A stretch of DNA of 64,000 nt from the NCBI RefSeq assembly GCF_003339865.1, contig NZ_QPKV01000002.1, forward strand, positions 310,001 through 374,000, in the 5' to 3' direction. A program made the translations under genes and the position numbers. Source of the DNA: Pedobacter chinensis. Lineage in GTDB: Bacteria > Bacteroidota > Bacteroidia > Sphingobacteriales > Sphingobacteriaceae. Each line of letters opens with the position of its first letter. Positions within the stretch are counted from its first letter, which is position 1. Positions 54,482-63,091 of this stretch are shown piece after piece. A model generated the notes under the pieces. The model saw nothing but the letters and a program-made list of their open reading frames with translations. It did not search any database and was not told where the DNA came from.

Positions 54482-55906
54482 TTACGCTTTTAACAAGGCT
54501 GGTTTTTCATGGTAAGTTTTCCAAAGCAACTCACCAAATAAAGTATTAGACCATGCAAACCAGGCACGGGTAAAATTCGCAGGGTTATCTTTGTTGAATG
54601 ATTCATGCATAAAACCTTTTCCGGCATGAGTTTTACGCAAGGTATCAATGCAATATTTAATTTCTGCATCATTTTTCGAGGTTAGTGCACGCATCGTAAT
54701 ACTCATTGGCCAAATCATATCCTGGCCAGCATGTGGCCCACCGATACCTTCGGCAGCAGTGCCTTTAAAAAAATATGGATTATCTTTAGAAAGCGCGAAT
54801 TTTCTGGTGTTTTGATAAATTGGGTCTTCTACCTTCATAGCACCTAAATATGGTAAGCTTAACAGGCTTGGAACATTTGAATCATCCATTAAATAAGCGC
54901 TTCCAAAACCATCAACTTCAAATGCATAAATTTTTCCATATTTAGGATGATTTACAATGGCGTATTTTTGAAGTGCAAGGTTTACCTCATTTGCCAGGTT
55001 TAACAGATTACTTTCTAAAGTTTTATCAGGTTGTAGTGCTTTAATCATTTCGGCAGCTTGTTTTAAGCTGGAAACTGCAAAAAAGTTAGATGGCACCAGA
55101 AATGGGAAAATTGTGGCATCATCACTAGGGCGAAAAGCCGAGCAAATTAAACCAACGGGATTTACCGGGAAACCATATCCTGCCATCGGCAAAGAATCTG
55201 TTGGTTGAGTGGTTTCACGCTGGAAATGATAAGGTCCTTTATCATGCTTACGTTGTTGTTCTTTAAAGGTTTTTAAAGTTGCCTCGATTCCTTTTTTCCA
55301 ATCTGCATCAAAAGGTATTTTATCTCCTGTTTTTTTCCAATAGTGATAAGCCAACCGAATAGGATAACATAAAGAGTCTATTTCCCATTTACGCTCGTGC
55401 ACACCCGCCTGCATAGCAGTTTTATCCGTTTTCCACTCGCCAACTTTATTTGCATCACCATAAAACGCATTAGCGTAAGGATCTTTTAAAACACATTTAG
55501 TTTGATGGATAATAACACCTGCAATTAATTTTTTTAGCGGTTCATCCTCATTAACAAATTGCAGATATGGCCAAACCTGTGCAGAACTATCGCGTAACCA
55601 CATGGCATCAATATCACCAGTAATAACATAAGTATCTGGTCTGCCATTTTTCTCTTCATAATAAACTGTTGTATCCAAAGTATTTGGAAAACAGTTTTCA
55701 AAAAGCCAGGCTAATTCTGGATTTTTAACATTCGATTGAAATGTTTTAATAGCAGCATCAACTGCTTTACTTTGAAAATGCCTTTTCCCTTGTGCTACTC
55801 TTACTACCGGAAATTCTGGAACTAACCCGGCAGCAAGTGAAAACTTTGATGCTAGAACACCCGCACCCAATAAGCCCGTGTTTTGTATAAATGCTCTTCT
55901 TTTCAT
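54482..55906 (-). CDS. GH125 exo-alpha-1,6-mannosidase, Tat-exported
   Basis: A 474-residue (alpha/alpha)6-barrel GH125 enzyme. The start carries a twin-arginine signal (MKRRAFIQNTGLLGAGVLASKFSLAA), so it is probably folded before export to the periplasm. Family blocks are TGDIDAMWLRDSSAQVWPYL (about 96), the MQAGVHERKWEIDSLCYPIRLAYHYW segment, VDGFGSAYLMDDSNVPSLLSLPYLG and GIGGPHAGQDMIWPMSI. GH125 removes terminal alpha-1,6-mannose with inversion. It follows the GH76 gene by 13 bp, giving an endo/exo pair for alpha-1,6-mannan backbones of fungal wall mannan or N-glycans. Confidence 0.93.
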   Translation of the reverse strand: MKRRAFIQNTGLLGAGVLASKFSLAAGLVPEFPVVRVAQGKRHFQSKAVDAAIKTFQSNVKNPELAWLFENCFPNTLDTTVYYEEKNGRPDTYVITGDIDAMWLRDSSAQVWPYLQFVNEDEPLKKLIAGVIIHQTKCVLKDPYANAFYGDANKVGEWKTDKTAMQAGVHERKWEIDSLCYPIRLAYHYWKKTGDKIPFDADWKKGIEATLKTFKEQQRKHDKGPYHFQRETTQPTDSLPMAGYGFPVNPVGLICSAFRPSDDATIFPFLVPSNFFAVSSLKQAAEMIKALQPDKTLESNLLNLANEVNLALQKYAIVNHPKYGKIYAFEVDGFGSAYLMDDSNVPSLLSLPYLGAMKVEDPIYQNTRKFALSKDNPYFFKGTAAEGIGGPHAGQDMIWPMSITMRALTSKNDAEIKYCIDTLRKTHAGKGFMHESFNKDNPANFTRAWFAWSNTLFGELLWKTYHEKPALLKA

Positions 55907-55919
55907 TATTTATGTGTGA

Positions 55920-57005
55920 TTATGATTTGGTTAAATGTAGTTGCGCCAACCGGGCATAAAATTCTAACATGCCCGCTTGCATGATTAATGATTTGTTTTT
56001 TCCCTTCCCGAGTAAATTATTTTCATCTCGTTCATTGTTCCAGATTCTTTCTGCATCTTTTATCAAAAAATTCAATCTGTTTAAGTCTTTTTCTATCTTA
56101 TACAATTCCAGATAGCCACGCATAAAAACAACATTAAACCAGTAATGATCAGGCAATTTATCCTGCTGATAAAAATGCTTTTCTGCAGCCGTAGCTATTA
56201 TCTTAGCTTCATTGAGATATTTATCATCATTTGTGATCTCATATAGCAATGCGTTTGCCTGTAACATTGTACCCGTATTATAGGTATAAGTAGCATAATC
56301 TATTTTTGACGAAGCAACTTTAATGGCATCGTAAAATATACCTTCAGAAGATCGGAGTGTTTTATTGGTCCAATCGTAAACCAAAAGTGCAGTATCTAAA
56401 TATTTTTTCTCTTTGGTAATTTTGTATAACTGCAGTGATATTAAAATGTTTGGCCCGTTTGAACAGGTGTTTTTGGATGTTTTTTCATCTTCTTTCCAAT
56501 AAAGGCCACCCCCCGTTTTTTCATCATACCCGGTTAACAACCAGCTATAAATTTCTTTCGACTTATCTAAATAAAATGCGTCTTTAGTTCGGTTATATGC
56601 ATCTAAATAAGCAATGGCAATCCACTGATTATCATCGTAAAAACGAGAACTTTTATTAATGTACGATTGATAGGATGGCGAAGGCGGTTCATTTGTATAA
56701 TATTGATTTATTGCTTTTACCACTGGTTTCATTGTGTTCTTGTAGCCCAACGTTTCTGTTTCATTGGTAGCCTGAATAAGTGCACATAATGGCCATAAAT
56801 AGGAAAATGGCTTTTCGTGTTTGCCAATGGTTTCCAAATACAAGCCTTTATCTTCAACATAGAAAAACTTGTTGATGTTCTGTTGGATGATATTGATCCG
56901 GTTTAAATATTCCTTTTTACTGTTTTGCCCAAAAGAGTGCTGTGTAAAAGCGGTAACTGTTATCGCAAAAATGAAACAGCTGAAATTTCTAAAATAACTT
57001 CGCAT
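55920..57005 (-). CDS. GH76 alpha-1,6-mannanase-like enzyme, secreted
   Basis: A 361-residue GH76 (alpha/alpha)6 barrel with a signal peptide (ends about HSFGQ). The paired catalytic aspartates are D124-D125 in RFYDDNQW, the family signature; GGGLYWKED and the TYTYNTGTMLQANALLYEIT block also match. GH76 endo-enzymes cut alpha-1,6-mannan. It heads a two-gene operon with the Tat-exported GH125, which would degrade the released oligosaccharides. No SusC/SusD is adjacent, so uptake genes must be elsewhere. An 8-bp stem hairpin lies in its leader. Confidence 0.9.
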   Translation of the reverse strand: MRSYFRNFSCFIFAITVTAFTQHSFGQNSKKEYLNRINIIQQNINKFFYVEDKGLYLETIGKHEKPFSYLWPLCALIQATNETETLGYKNTMKPVVKAINQYYTNEPPSPSYQSYINKSSRFYDDNQWIAIAYLDAYNRTKDAFYLDKSKEIYSWLLTGYDEKTGGGLYWKEDEKTSKNTCSNGPNILISLQLYKITKEKKYLDTALLVYDWTNKTLRSSEGIFYDAIKVASSKIDYATYTYNTGTMLQANALLYEITNDDKYLNEAKIIATAAEKHFYQQDKLPDHYWFNVVFMRGYLELYKIEKDLNRLNFLIKDAERIWNNERDENNLLGKGKNKSLIMQAGMLEFYARLAQLHLTKS

Positions 57006-57019
57006 TTAATAAAATTTTT

Positions 57020-57038
57020 GATCTTTTTTTAAAAGATC
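57020..57038 (-). promoter_or_regulatory. Hairpin in the leader of the GH76 operon
   Basis: GATCTTTT/AAAAGATC, a perfect 8-bp inverted repeat with a TTT loop, 15 bp upstream of the GH76 start. It could be a protein-binding site or an RNA hairpin near the ribosome site. The rest of the 274-bp divergent spacer (57006-57279) is AT-rich with no exact -7 box. Confidence 0.4.
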
Positions 57039-57279
57039 GTAATTATCAATATTAGTTCATTGGATCAAAAAGCAATAAGAATGTTCGAAATCTTATTACG
57101 ATTATTTGGTCAGAGCCAAAACAAATATTATTATAATTTTTTTAACATCAAAATCAAAAACGTCAATTAAAGTATTTCTAAATCGTTTTTACAACTATAT
57201 CCATCTATGGTATTAATAGAAAATATTGTTATTGATCTGGTATAGAATTTATATCTTTAATGATACCAAACCTGACACC

Positions 57280-58467
57280 ATGACTATTGATCAATCACTA
57301 TCATCAAAACGTATACTTTCAATTGATATCCTGCGTGGATTAGTAATGATTATAATGGCTCTTGATCATACCCGTGATTTTTTTCACATTGGCGCTATGA
57401 CGAGCGATCCGCTAAATCCGGAAACAACAACAGGAGCTTTATTTTTTATCCGATGGATTACACATTTCTGTGCGCCGGTTTTTGTTTTTCTTTCGGGGCT
57501 GTCTGCTTACCTTTCTGCACAAAATAAAACTTCTGCCGCGGCAAGTTCGTTTCTGTTAAAACGTGGTTTATGGTTAATTGTGGTAGAAATACTGATCATA
57601 ACACTCGGATTAACATTTAATCCGTTATACAATTTTATCATCTTACAGGTAATATGGGCAATAGGTTGCAGTATGATTTTTTTAGCCTTAGCCAGCAGAA
57701 TCTCATATAAAACCGTTTTGATTGTAGGTTTATTGCTCGTATTCGGACATAATATTTTTAATTTATTGCCCGTTCCAAAAAACCCGGACATGGCTTTAAT
57801 ATTAAAGGTATTTTTTACAGCGTTCGGAACAATTGTGCCTTTGCCAAACAACCATTTTATTGGAATTTTTTATGCTATTTTACCATGGACAGGTGTAATG
57901 TTTGTTGGATACGGAATTGGTGCCTGGTATAAAAAGACATACGATGCAGCCAAGAGAAAACGAAACCTGTTGATTGTTGGATCATTATCAGTTTTCTTAT
58001 TCTTACTTTTAAGATTCGTTAATATTTATGGCGATCCTGTGCCCAGAAAGGAATATGGCGACCTGTTCAAAAACCTGCTTGCCTTTTTTAATGTGAGTAA
58101 ATATCCGCCATCTCTGCAATATATCTCAATGACATTGGGCCCTGCGATGTTATTTCTGGCTTTTACAGAAAAAATAAACAATTGGTTCACCAGAATTGCA
58201 TCAGTTTATGGCGCTGTGCCTTTCTTTTACTATGTCATTCATTTTTATCTTTTACACACCATATTGGTAATAGCCTTTTTTACAACCGGATATACCAGTC
58301 AACAGATTGTTCAAATCCCGTTTCTATTCAGGCCAGCTGACTTTGGATTTGGTTTGCCCCTGGTTTATTTGATTTGGATTGCCGTAGTAGCCATTCTTTA
58401 TTTGCCTTGTAAATGGTTCAAGAAATATAAGGAAACGCACGGCCAATGGTGGTTGAGTTATATTTAA
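57280..58467 (+). CDS. DUF1624 / HGSNAT-like membrane protein
   Basis: A 395-residue multi-pass membrane protein from the ATG at 57280 (MTIDQSLSSKRILSIDILRGLVMIIMALDHTRDFF); an in-frame start at 57226 adds 18 residues. The DxLRGLxMxxMxLDHxRD block near the start is typical of DUF1624 and heparan-alpha-glucosaminide acetyltransferase-like proteins, where the His is thought to move acetyl groups across the membrane. It has about 10 helices. The physiological acceptor is unknown; cell-surface glycan acetylation is plausible. Confidence 0.85.
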   Translation: MTIDQSLSSKRILSIDILRGLVMIIMALDHTRDFFHIGAMTSDPLNPETTTGALFFIRWITHFCAPVFVFLSGLSAYLSAQNKTSAAASSFLLKRGLWLIVVEILIITLGLTFNPLYNFIILQVIWAIGCSMIFLALASRISYKTVLIVGLLLVFGHNIFNLLPVPKNPDMALILKVFFTAFGTIVPLPNNHFIGIFYAILPWTGVMFVGYGIGAWYKKTYDAAKRKRNLLIVGSLSVFLFLLLRFVNIYGDPVPRKEYGDLFKNLLAFFNVSKYPPSLQYISMTLGPAMLFLAFTEKINNWFTRIASVYGAVPFFYYVIHFYLLHTILVIAFFTTGYTSQQIVQIPFLFRPADFGFGLPLVYLIWIAVVAILYLPCKWFKKYKETHGQWWLSYI

Positions 58468-58553
58468 TATTGAGAATAAAGAAGTTCTCCGTTTTTCCTT
58501 AACTAATTACTATACATTTATCAATGTAGAGACCTCCTATTTTTTATAGGCCA

Positions 58554-58766
58554 TCAATCCACTTCAAATTTCAGTTGTACGATTTTTTCGTACAACTGAC
58601 TTCCTTCTTTTGTTAGCTTCTTTTTTAAGTCACTCCAATATCTCTTGGGAATACTACTGCCTGTAAGAATTTCTATTATATCAATAACAGAGAAGTACCA
58701 TGTTTCCTCTTTGTCATCCCAATGTGTACGGACTTTTTTATCTTCAAACAATTTTATATTCTTCAT
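58554..58766 (-). pseudogene. BRO-N / phage antirepressor-like gene, truncated
   Basis: A 70-residue ORF with the N-terminus of the BRO-N/DinD-like antirepressor family (KKVRTHWDDKEETWYFSVIDII, then IPKRYWSDLKKKL and GSQLYEKIVQL). It stops right after the QL block (QLKFEVD), whereas family members continue with the rest of the domain and a second domain, to about 200-290 residues. It is therefore probably a decayed remnant of a phage- or mobile-element gene. The QLYEKIVQL codons form a perfect 11-bp palindrome (58572-58598). No other phage genes are nearby. Confidence 0.75.
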
Positions 58767-58863
58767 TGCATGGTTTTCTATTGAACAGATAATATTACGA
58801 ATTTACATAATAATCCAAGTTACGATTAATTGGGGAGTGACGGCTTTTGAATAACTAATATTT

Positions 58864-59160
58864 TTAATGGGCGTCGTAAATCACCACTTTATCAAAGAAA
58901 ACCCTAAATTCTTCTAAGAAAGCTTTATGCAGTGGATGTACCTGATAAACATCATGAGCGGCCAGGTCTTCGAAAAATAAGATCAGGCTAAAGGTATATG
59001 TTGTATCTACAACAGCTCTTTCGATTGGAGCCGGGGTTCCGACATGAAAATTTTTAACAACTTCGATGTCTTCAAGGGTTTGTAAACTTTTACGAAAAGC
59101 AACTTTTTGATCTTCAGTAGTGTCGGCCTTAAGCCAGAATAAAACGTGGTGGGCTATCAT
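58864..59160 (-). CDS. Dabb (stress-responsive alpha/beta barrel) protein
   Basis: A 98-residue Dabb-domain protein of usual length. It begins with MIAHHVLFWLK, the common start of the family, and has the ferredoxin-like dimeric fold pattern with TYTFSLILFFEDLAAHDVYQVHPLHKAF. Dabb proteins are small dimers linked to stress or to ring-cleavage chemistry; the actual reaction here is unknown. Cytoplasmic. It is on the same strand as ligD, 50 bp downstream of its stop, so may be co-transcribed. Confidence 0.88.
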   Translation of the reverse strand: MIAHHVLFWLKADTTEDQKVAFRKSLQTLEDIEVVKNFHVGTPAPIERAVVDTTYTFSLILFFEDLAAHDVYQVHPLHKAFLEEFRVFFDKVVIYDAH

Positions 59161-59210
59161 TTTTTATATTTTTCCCAAATATAGTGAAACCCTTAAAGAT
59201 CATTTATGGT

Positions 59211-61910
59211 TTAGCCAAAAACACTTTTTGCCTTGCTGATTGCCTTTTTTAAGTCGATTCCTTTTCCCAGTACTCCTTTAAAAAGATCACCCTCCACTTT
59301 TAACCGGTCAATGACATTGAGAATATTAAAATCTTTCATTTTTAAGCCTGGTTTAACTTCATCCCAATGGAGTGGTGTAGATACTGTAGCGCCTATTTTT
59401 GGGCGAAGAGAGTAAGGACCGGCAATGGTTGCCCCAGGCCTGTTCTGTAAAAAATCCAGATACATTTTCCCTTTTCTGGCTGAAACCATTCGTTCGAGCG
59501 AAGTGTACTCTGGAATTTGCTGATGAACCAGATTCACAATTATTTTAGCGAACATTTGGCTTTGATCATAGCTGTATTTGGCATTTAAAGGAATATAAAT
59601 ATGCATTCCCGTTGAGCCTGATGTTTTACAATAACCCGGAACATCAATCGCATCCAATACTTTTTTAGTTTCCAGTGCCGCTTCTACAACCTGATCGAAA
59701 GTATGCTGATCGGGGTCTAAATCAATCACACAATAATCCGGATTATCAGGACTTTGAATACGACTAAACCACGGATTCATTTCAATACAACCTAAGCTGG
59801 CCATCCATAGTAAAGATGCCTCATCAGTACCAACCAGATATTCTTTTGCTTCTCCATCTCCGGTTTCATAAGGAAAAGTTTTGGCCCAATCCGGTGCTTT
59901 ACCTTTTACATCTTTTTGATAGAAACTATTGCCATGAATGCCACCAGGAAAACGGTTGAGCGACTGTGGTCTGTCTTTTAAATAAGGAAGAATATAATCA
60001 GCAACCTGATAATAGTAATTAAACATGTCCCTTTTGGTCACCTTATCTTCCGGCCAGTAAACCTTACTTAAATTGGTAAATTTAAGTTCATGGCCTTTTA
60101 TTTTCCTTACCTGCGTTTCATCTTTTGGATTTAGCAAGGTTTTAGGTTCTTTTCCTTTTGGAGGTTTTATCGCTTGTGCGTGTTTATTTTCTTCTTCTTC
60201 CTGGCTATCAATTATTTTTTCTGTCGATGCTTCTTTTTCCCTTACTACATCTTTAGCTGCTTTATCTTCCCTCATCCCTTGAAAAGAAGGATGACGGAAA
60301 ACGCCATCATCGGTTACTTCGGTAAAGGCTACTTCGCAAACCAATTCTGGCTTTAACCAGGTTGCTTTGGCCTTCGGCGGATTTGGCCTGAACCTCGATG
60401 GCTTATTTACATCAGGAATGGCCTTAAAAGGACTTTCATTAGTAATTAAAGGTTCAAATTGCTTTATCATATCCCTTTGTATCCGATCAGAAAATCCGGT
60501 ACCCACTTTGCCTACATATTGTAATTTTCCTTTTTCGTAAACGCCTAGTAATAATGAACTGAAAGGTTTTGAAGTATCTTCATTTTTGGTATATCCGGCA
60601 ATTACCACTTCCTGCCTTTTATGGATTTTAATCTTCAACCAGTCTTTCGATCTGCGGTCAGATACATAAGTACTGTTTATTTTTTTTGCAATGATTCCTT
60701 CCAGTCCCATTTTTTCTGCCGCAGCAAAAAAATCTACTCCGCTTGCTTTAAACACTTTACCCAGTCTGATCCGATCATCATCAGTGGGAAGAATCTCATT
60801 TAATACCGCTTGTCGTTGAACTAATGGAAGCTCCATTAAGTTTTTACCCTCATACCAAAGCAGGTCAAACACATAAAAAACAAGCTCGCCATCAGCTTCG
60901 CTTCGCCAATTCTGTAATGATCCAAAGTTGGAAATCCCTTTATCATTTAAAACTAAAATCTCACCATCCAAAACGGCATTTATTTTCCATTCCTGAAGTA
61001 AATCATAAATGGGATAAAACTTTTCATTGAAAGATTTATTGTTTCTTGAAAATAAATCAACGTTCTTTTTATTAATGAATGCCAAAGCTCTGTAACCATC
61101 CCATTTTACTTCATACTGCCAATTGTCGTCATCAAAAGGTTCATCTACAAGGGTTGCAAGCATTGGTTTAATACCTTTTGGCATTGTCGCTTTTGGCGCT
61201 TTTTTTAAAATTGATTTGGGCTCAAGATCAGCTTCTGCCCCTACCTCTTGCGTTTCCTTTTTTTTACCCTCCACGGGATTTTTTTTATCATCTTTTATTT
61301 TTTGTGCTTTTCCTTCTTTCCAAACTTTTTCTGAAGTTTTCTCCATGCCAGCAATTGTTTTTCCGGACAGGACTGATTTATCCAGTTTGGTAATATCTTT
61401 GGTGGAGGCATATTCATCGTTATGTTTGATTAATAACCAACCATTTTCGCCCATGCCATGGGTTTTTACCAAAGCGAATTCGCCATTTAACTTTTCTCCG
61501 TGTAGTTTTATTTTTAGCGAACCTTCCTTTAATTGATTCAACAGATGTTTTTCCTGGGCTTTTTTCCCTTTAATCTCCGCTATTGGTTCATACGTTCCTT
61601 CATCCCAAACAATTACTGTTCCGCCACCATATTCTCCCTTAGGGATAATACCCTCAAAATTTCTGTAATCGAAAGGATGATCTTCCACCATCATGGCCAA
61701 ACGTTTATTTTTAGGATCAGTTGAAGGGCCTTTAGGTACGGCCCAACTCTTCAAAACGCCATCCATTTCCAGCCTGAAATCATAGTGTAAACGTGATGCA
61801 TCGTGTTTTTGAATTACAAAAAGCAGTTCAGTTTTACTTTTACTTTTTCCAGCTTTAGGTTCTGAAGTTTTAGAAAAATCTCGTTTAGCAACATATTTTT
61901 GGAGACTCAT
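59211..61910 (-). CDS. ligD: ATP-dependent DNA ligase D (PE-Lig-Pol)
   Basis: An 899-residue three-domain NHEJ enzyme. Order: 3'-phosphoesterase (about 35-170, RLHYDFRLEMDGVLKSWAVPKGP); a low-complexity lysine linker; ATP-dependent ligase with the adenylated lysine K269 in YEVKWDGYRAL and the OB domain; an acidic/lysine linker; and a C-terminal primase-polymerase (from about 610, with LNRFPGGIHGNSFYQKD and DYCVIDLDPD). This is the Pseudomonas-type order, not the mycobacterial one. It repairs double-strand breaks with Ku; no ku gene is in this window. Confidence 0.95.
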   Translation of the reverse strand: MSLQKYVAKRDFSKTSEPKAGKSKSKTELLFVIQKHDASRLHYDFRLEMDGVLKSWAVPKGPSTDPKNKRLAMMVEDHPFDYRNFEGIIPKGEYGGGTVIVWDEGTYEPIAEIKGKKAQEKHLLNQLKEGSLKIKLHGEKLNGEFALVKTHGMGENGWLLIKHNDEYASTKDITKLDKSVLSGKTIAGMEKTSEKVWKEGKAQKIKDDKKNPVEGKKKETQEVGAEADLEPKSILKKAPKATMPKGIKPMLATLVDEPFDDDNWQYEVKWDGYRALAFINKKNVDLFSRNNKSFNEKFYPIYDLLQEWKINAVLDGEILVLNDKGISNFGSLQNWRSEADGELVFYVFDLLWYEGKNLMELPLVQRQAVLNEILPTDDDRIRLGKVFKASGVDFFAAAEKMGLEGIIAKKINSTYVSDRRSKDWLKIKIHKRQEVVIAGYTKNEDTSKPFSSLLLGVYEKGKLQYVGKVGTGFSDRIQRDMIKQFEPLITNESPFKAIPDVNKPSRFRPNPPKAKATWLKPELVCEVAFTEVTDDGVFRHPSFQGMREDKAAKDVVREKEASTEKIIDSQEEEENKHAQAIKPPKGKEPKTLLNPKDETQVRKIKGHELKFTNLSKVYWPEDKVTKRDMFNYYYQVADYILPYLKDRPQSLNRFPGGIHGNSFYQKDVKGKAPDWAKTFPYETGDGEAKEYLVGTDEASLLWMASLGCIEMNPWFSRIQSPDNPDYCVIDLDPDQHTFDQVVEAALETKKVLDAIDVPGYCKTSGSTGMHIYIPLNAKYSYDQSQMFAKIIVNLVHQQIPEYTSLERMVSARKGKMYLDFLQNRPGATIAGPYSLRPKIGATVSTPLHWDEVKPGLKMKDFNILNVIDRLKVEGDLFKGVLGKGIDLKKAISKAKSVFG

Positions 61911-61921
61911 AGTTTAATTGT

Positions 61922-62095
61922 TTACTTTTTTAAGAATTCTTCAACAGCATCTGCCGAGGTTCCGACTGTTTGTACTGCTGCCTTTAGCTTATCTTTACTA
62001 ACACCAAATTTGTTAGACCAATAATCTACCTCATAACTTTCGTTGATGTTGATTCTACCCCGATCAGCACCACCTGTTTTCTGTTTATCATCCAT
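61922..62095 (-). CDS. DUF3606 mini-protein
   Basis: A 57-residue protein read directly from the minus strand (ATG at 62095, stop at 61922). It begins MDDKQKTGGADRGRININ and contains the DUF3606 core EVDYWSNKFGVSKDKLKAAVQTVG, ending VEEFLKK. DUF3606 proteins are small, charged and of unknown role; they often sit near stress or DNA-repair genes. It is 11 bp upstream of the ligD start on the same strand, so very likely co-transcribed. It shares the YW-x4-GVS-x2-KLK-A-AV pattern with the protein at 62531-62752. Confidence 0.82.
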   Translation of the reverse strand: MDDKQKTGGADRGRININESYEVDYWSNKFGVSKDKLKAAVQTVGTSADAVEEFLKK

Positions 62096-62152
62096 GATTT
62101 TTTGATTAGATTATTTTAAAACAGTTAATAAATAGAAAAGGTTTTTAAAGGA

Positions 62153-62385
62153 TTAACCCACACTTTCATCTGTATCGAAATCACGTCCATCAAGTGTTTT
62201 ACCTTCTTTAGAATAATCGCCCCCTTCCAGGTCTTTATTTAATTCAGAATCTTCATGATCCATAATCTGATCTGCATCTTCATTTTGTGATCCACCAAAG
62301 CTAGTTCCATCTACATTCCTTCGCTGTTTTCTGCTATTTGTTCTTCTTTTTTTCGTTCACGAGGATTAATATCCTGATTTTCCAT
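62153..62385 (-). pseudogene. Small hydrophilic protein gene with frameshift at an A7 tract
   Basis: From the ATG at 62385 the frame reads MENQDINPRERKK and then stops at 62311 after 24 residues. A second frame (+1) opens across the same place and runs NSRKQRRNVDGTSFGGSQ through to GRDFDTDESVG with a stop at 62153. The two join perfectly if one A is added in the A7 run at 62347-62353. The intact product would be about 78 residues, basic then acidic. It may be a decayed gene, programmed slippage or a sequencing error. It lies 57 bp upstream of the DUF3606 gene. Confidence 0.6.
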
Positions 62386-62530
62386 GGTATATTTCTTTAA
62401 ATTAAAAATGGATAATAAAGTTATAATTCGTTAGCTCACAGAAAGTTTACATTATTTTAAAATTTATTTACTTTTCATAAAACCATATTTATTCAGATGG
62501 TGTTATTGCTAATAACCAATTTATAAACCG

Positions 62531-62752
62531 ATGGAATATCAAAACATTTCGACAACAGCCAGAAAAGAGCTGATCGATATTGCTGATGAACAGGATCGCA
62601 ATTACTGGGCAGCAAGATTAGGCGTAAGTAGTGAAAAATTAAAGTCAGCAGTGAAAGCTATCCAGAGCATGGAGTTCTCCAAGTTAAAAGCTTATTTGAG
62701 TATTGACAAAATTACATCTGCAAGCACATATCAACGTTTTGTTAACCAGTAG
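62531..62752 (+). CDS. DUF3606 mini-protein (second copy)
   Basis: A 73-residue cytoplasmic protein with the DUF3606 core DRNYWAARLGVSSEKLKSAVKAIQS, homologous in pattern to the ligD-linked protein at 61922-62095 but on the opposite strand. The C-terminus (KAYLSIDKITSASTYQRFVNQ) is extra. Its function is unknown. The divergent arrangement with the frameshifted gene and the ligD group makes 62386-62530 a shared promoter region. I saw no clear -7 box there. Confidence 0.75.
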   Translation: MEYQNISTTARKELIDIADEQDRNYWAARLGVSSEKLKSAVKAIQSMEFSKLKAYLSIDKITSASTYQRFVNQ

Positions 62753-62991
62753 TGATTATTTTACCATGAATAATAAAATCAATGCAGGGTAAAACCAACA
62801 GAATGAATTAGATTGTATGATTACTGACTGTGCCTATTTAATAGATCTTCCGCCGAATGAAACCGTTTTTTTCAAACAAATTGTTGGGTATGCATTAAAC
62901 ACCCAAAAGCAAAAATTAAGATATTAACGATGCCTTATCCTAAAATGGTTTATCAAATTTACTTTAATAGTAGTGTGAACTGCTTCGGATG
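62753..62991. other. Gene-poor region before glgX terminator
   Basis: Together with the hairpin that follows this makes a 339-bp gap between two convergent genes. It contains one short plus-strand ORF of 36 codons (62817-62927, MITDCAYLIDLPPNETVFFK...) without a recognisable ribosome site or domain. I do not call it as a gene. Nothing else is visible. Confidence 0.4.
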
Positions 62992-63051
62992 AAATGTAGT
63001 GGAGTTGACAAATTTTGAATAAATGTTTGTATTAGACCTTCCGCTACATTT
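62992..63051 (-). terminator. Terminator-like inverted repeat after glgX
   Basis: Arms AAATGTAGTGGA (62992-63003) and TCCGCTACATTT (63040-63051) pair with one G-T mismatch around a 36-nt loop. It lies 40 bp downstream of the glgX stop on the minus strand. Confidence 0.5.
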
Positions 63052-63091
63052 TATTTTAAAATGAATAAAATAAGACTTTAAAGCGCCATTA

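Noticed and set aside
61123..61536. Plus-strand ORF of 137 codons opposite ligD
   Set aside because: It mirrors the lysine-rich linker and the phosphoesterase C-terminus of LigD, which produces a serine/phenylalanine-rich shadow.
62817..62927. 36-codon plus-strand ORF before glgX
   Set aside because: Too short, no ribosome site and no known domain; described only in the intergenic note.
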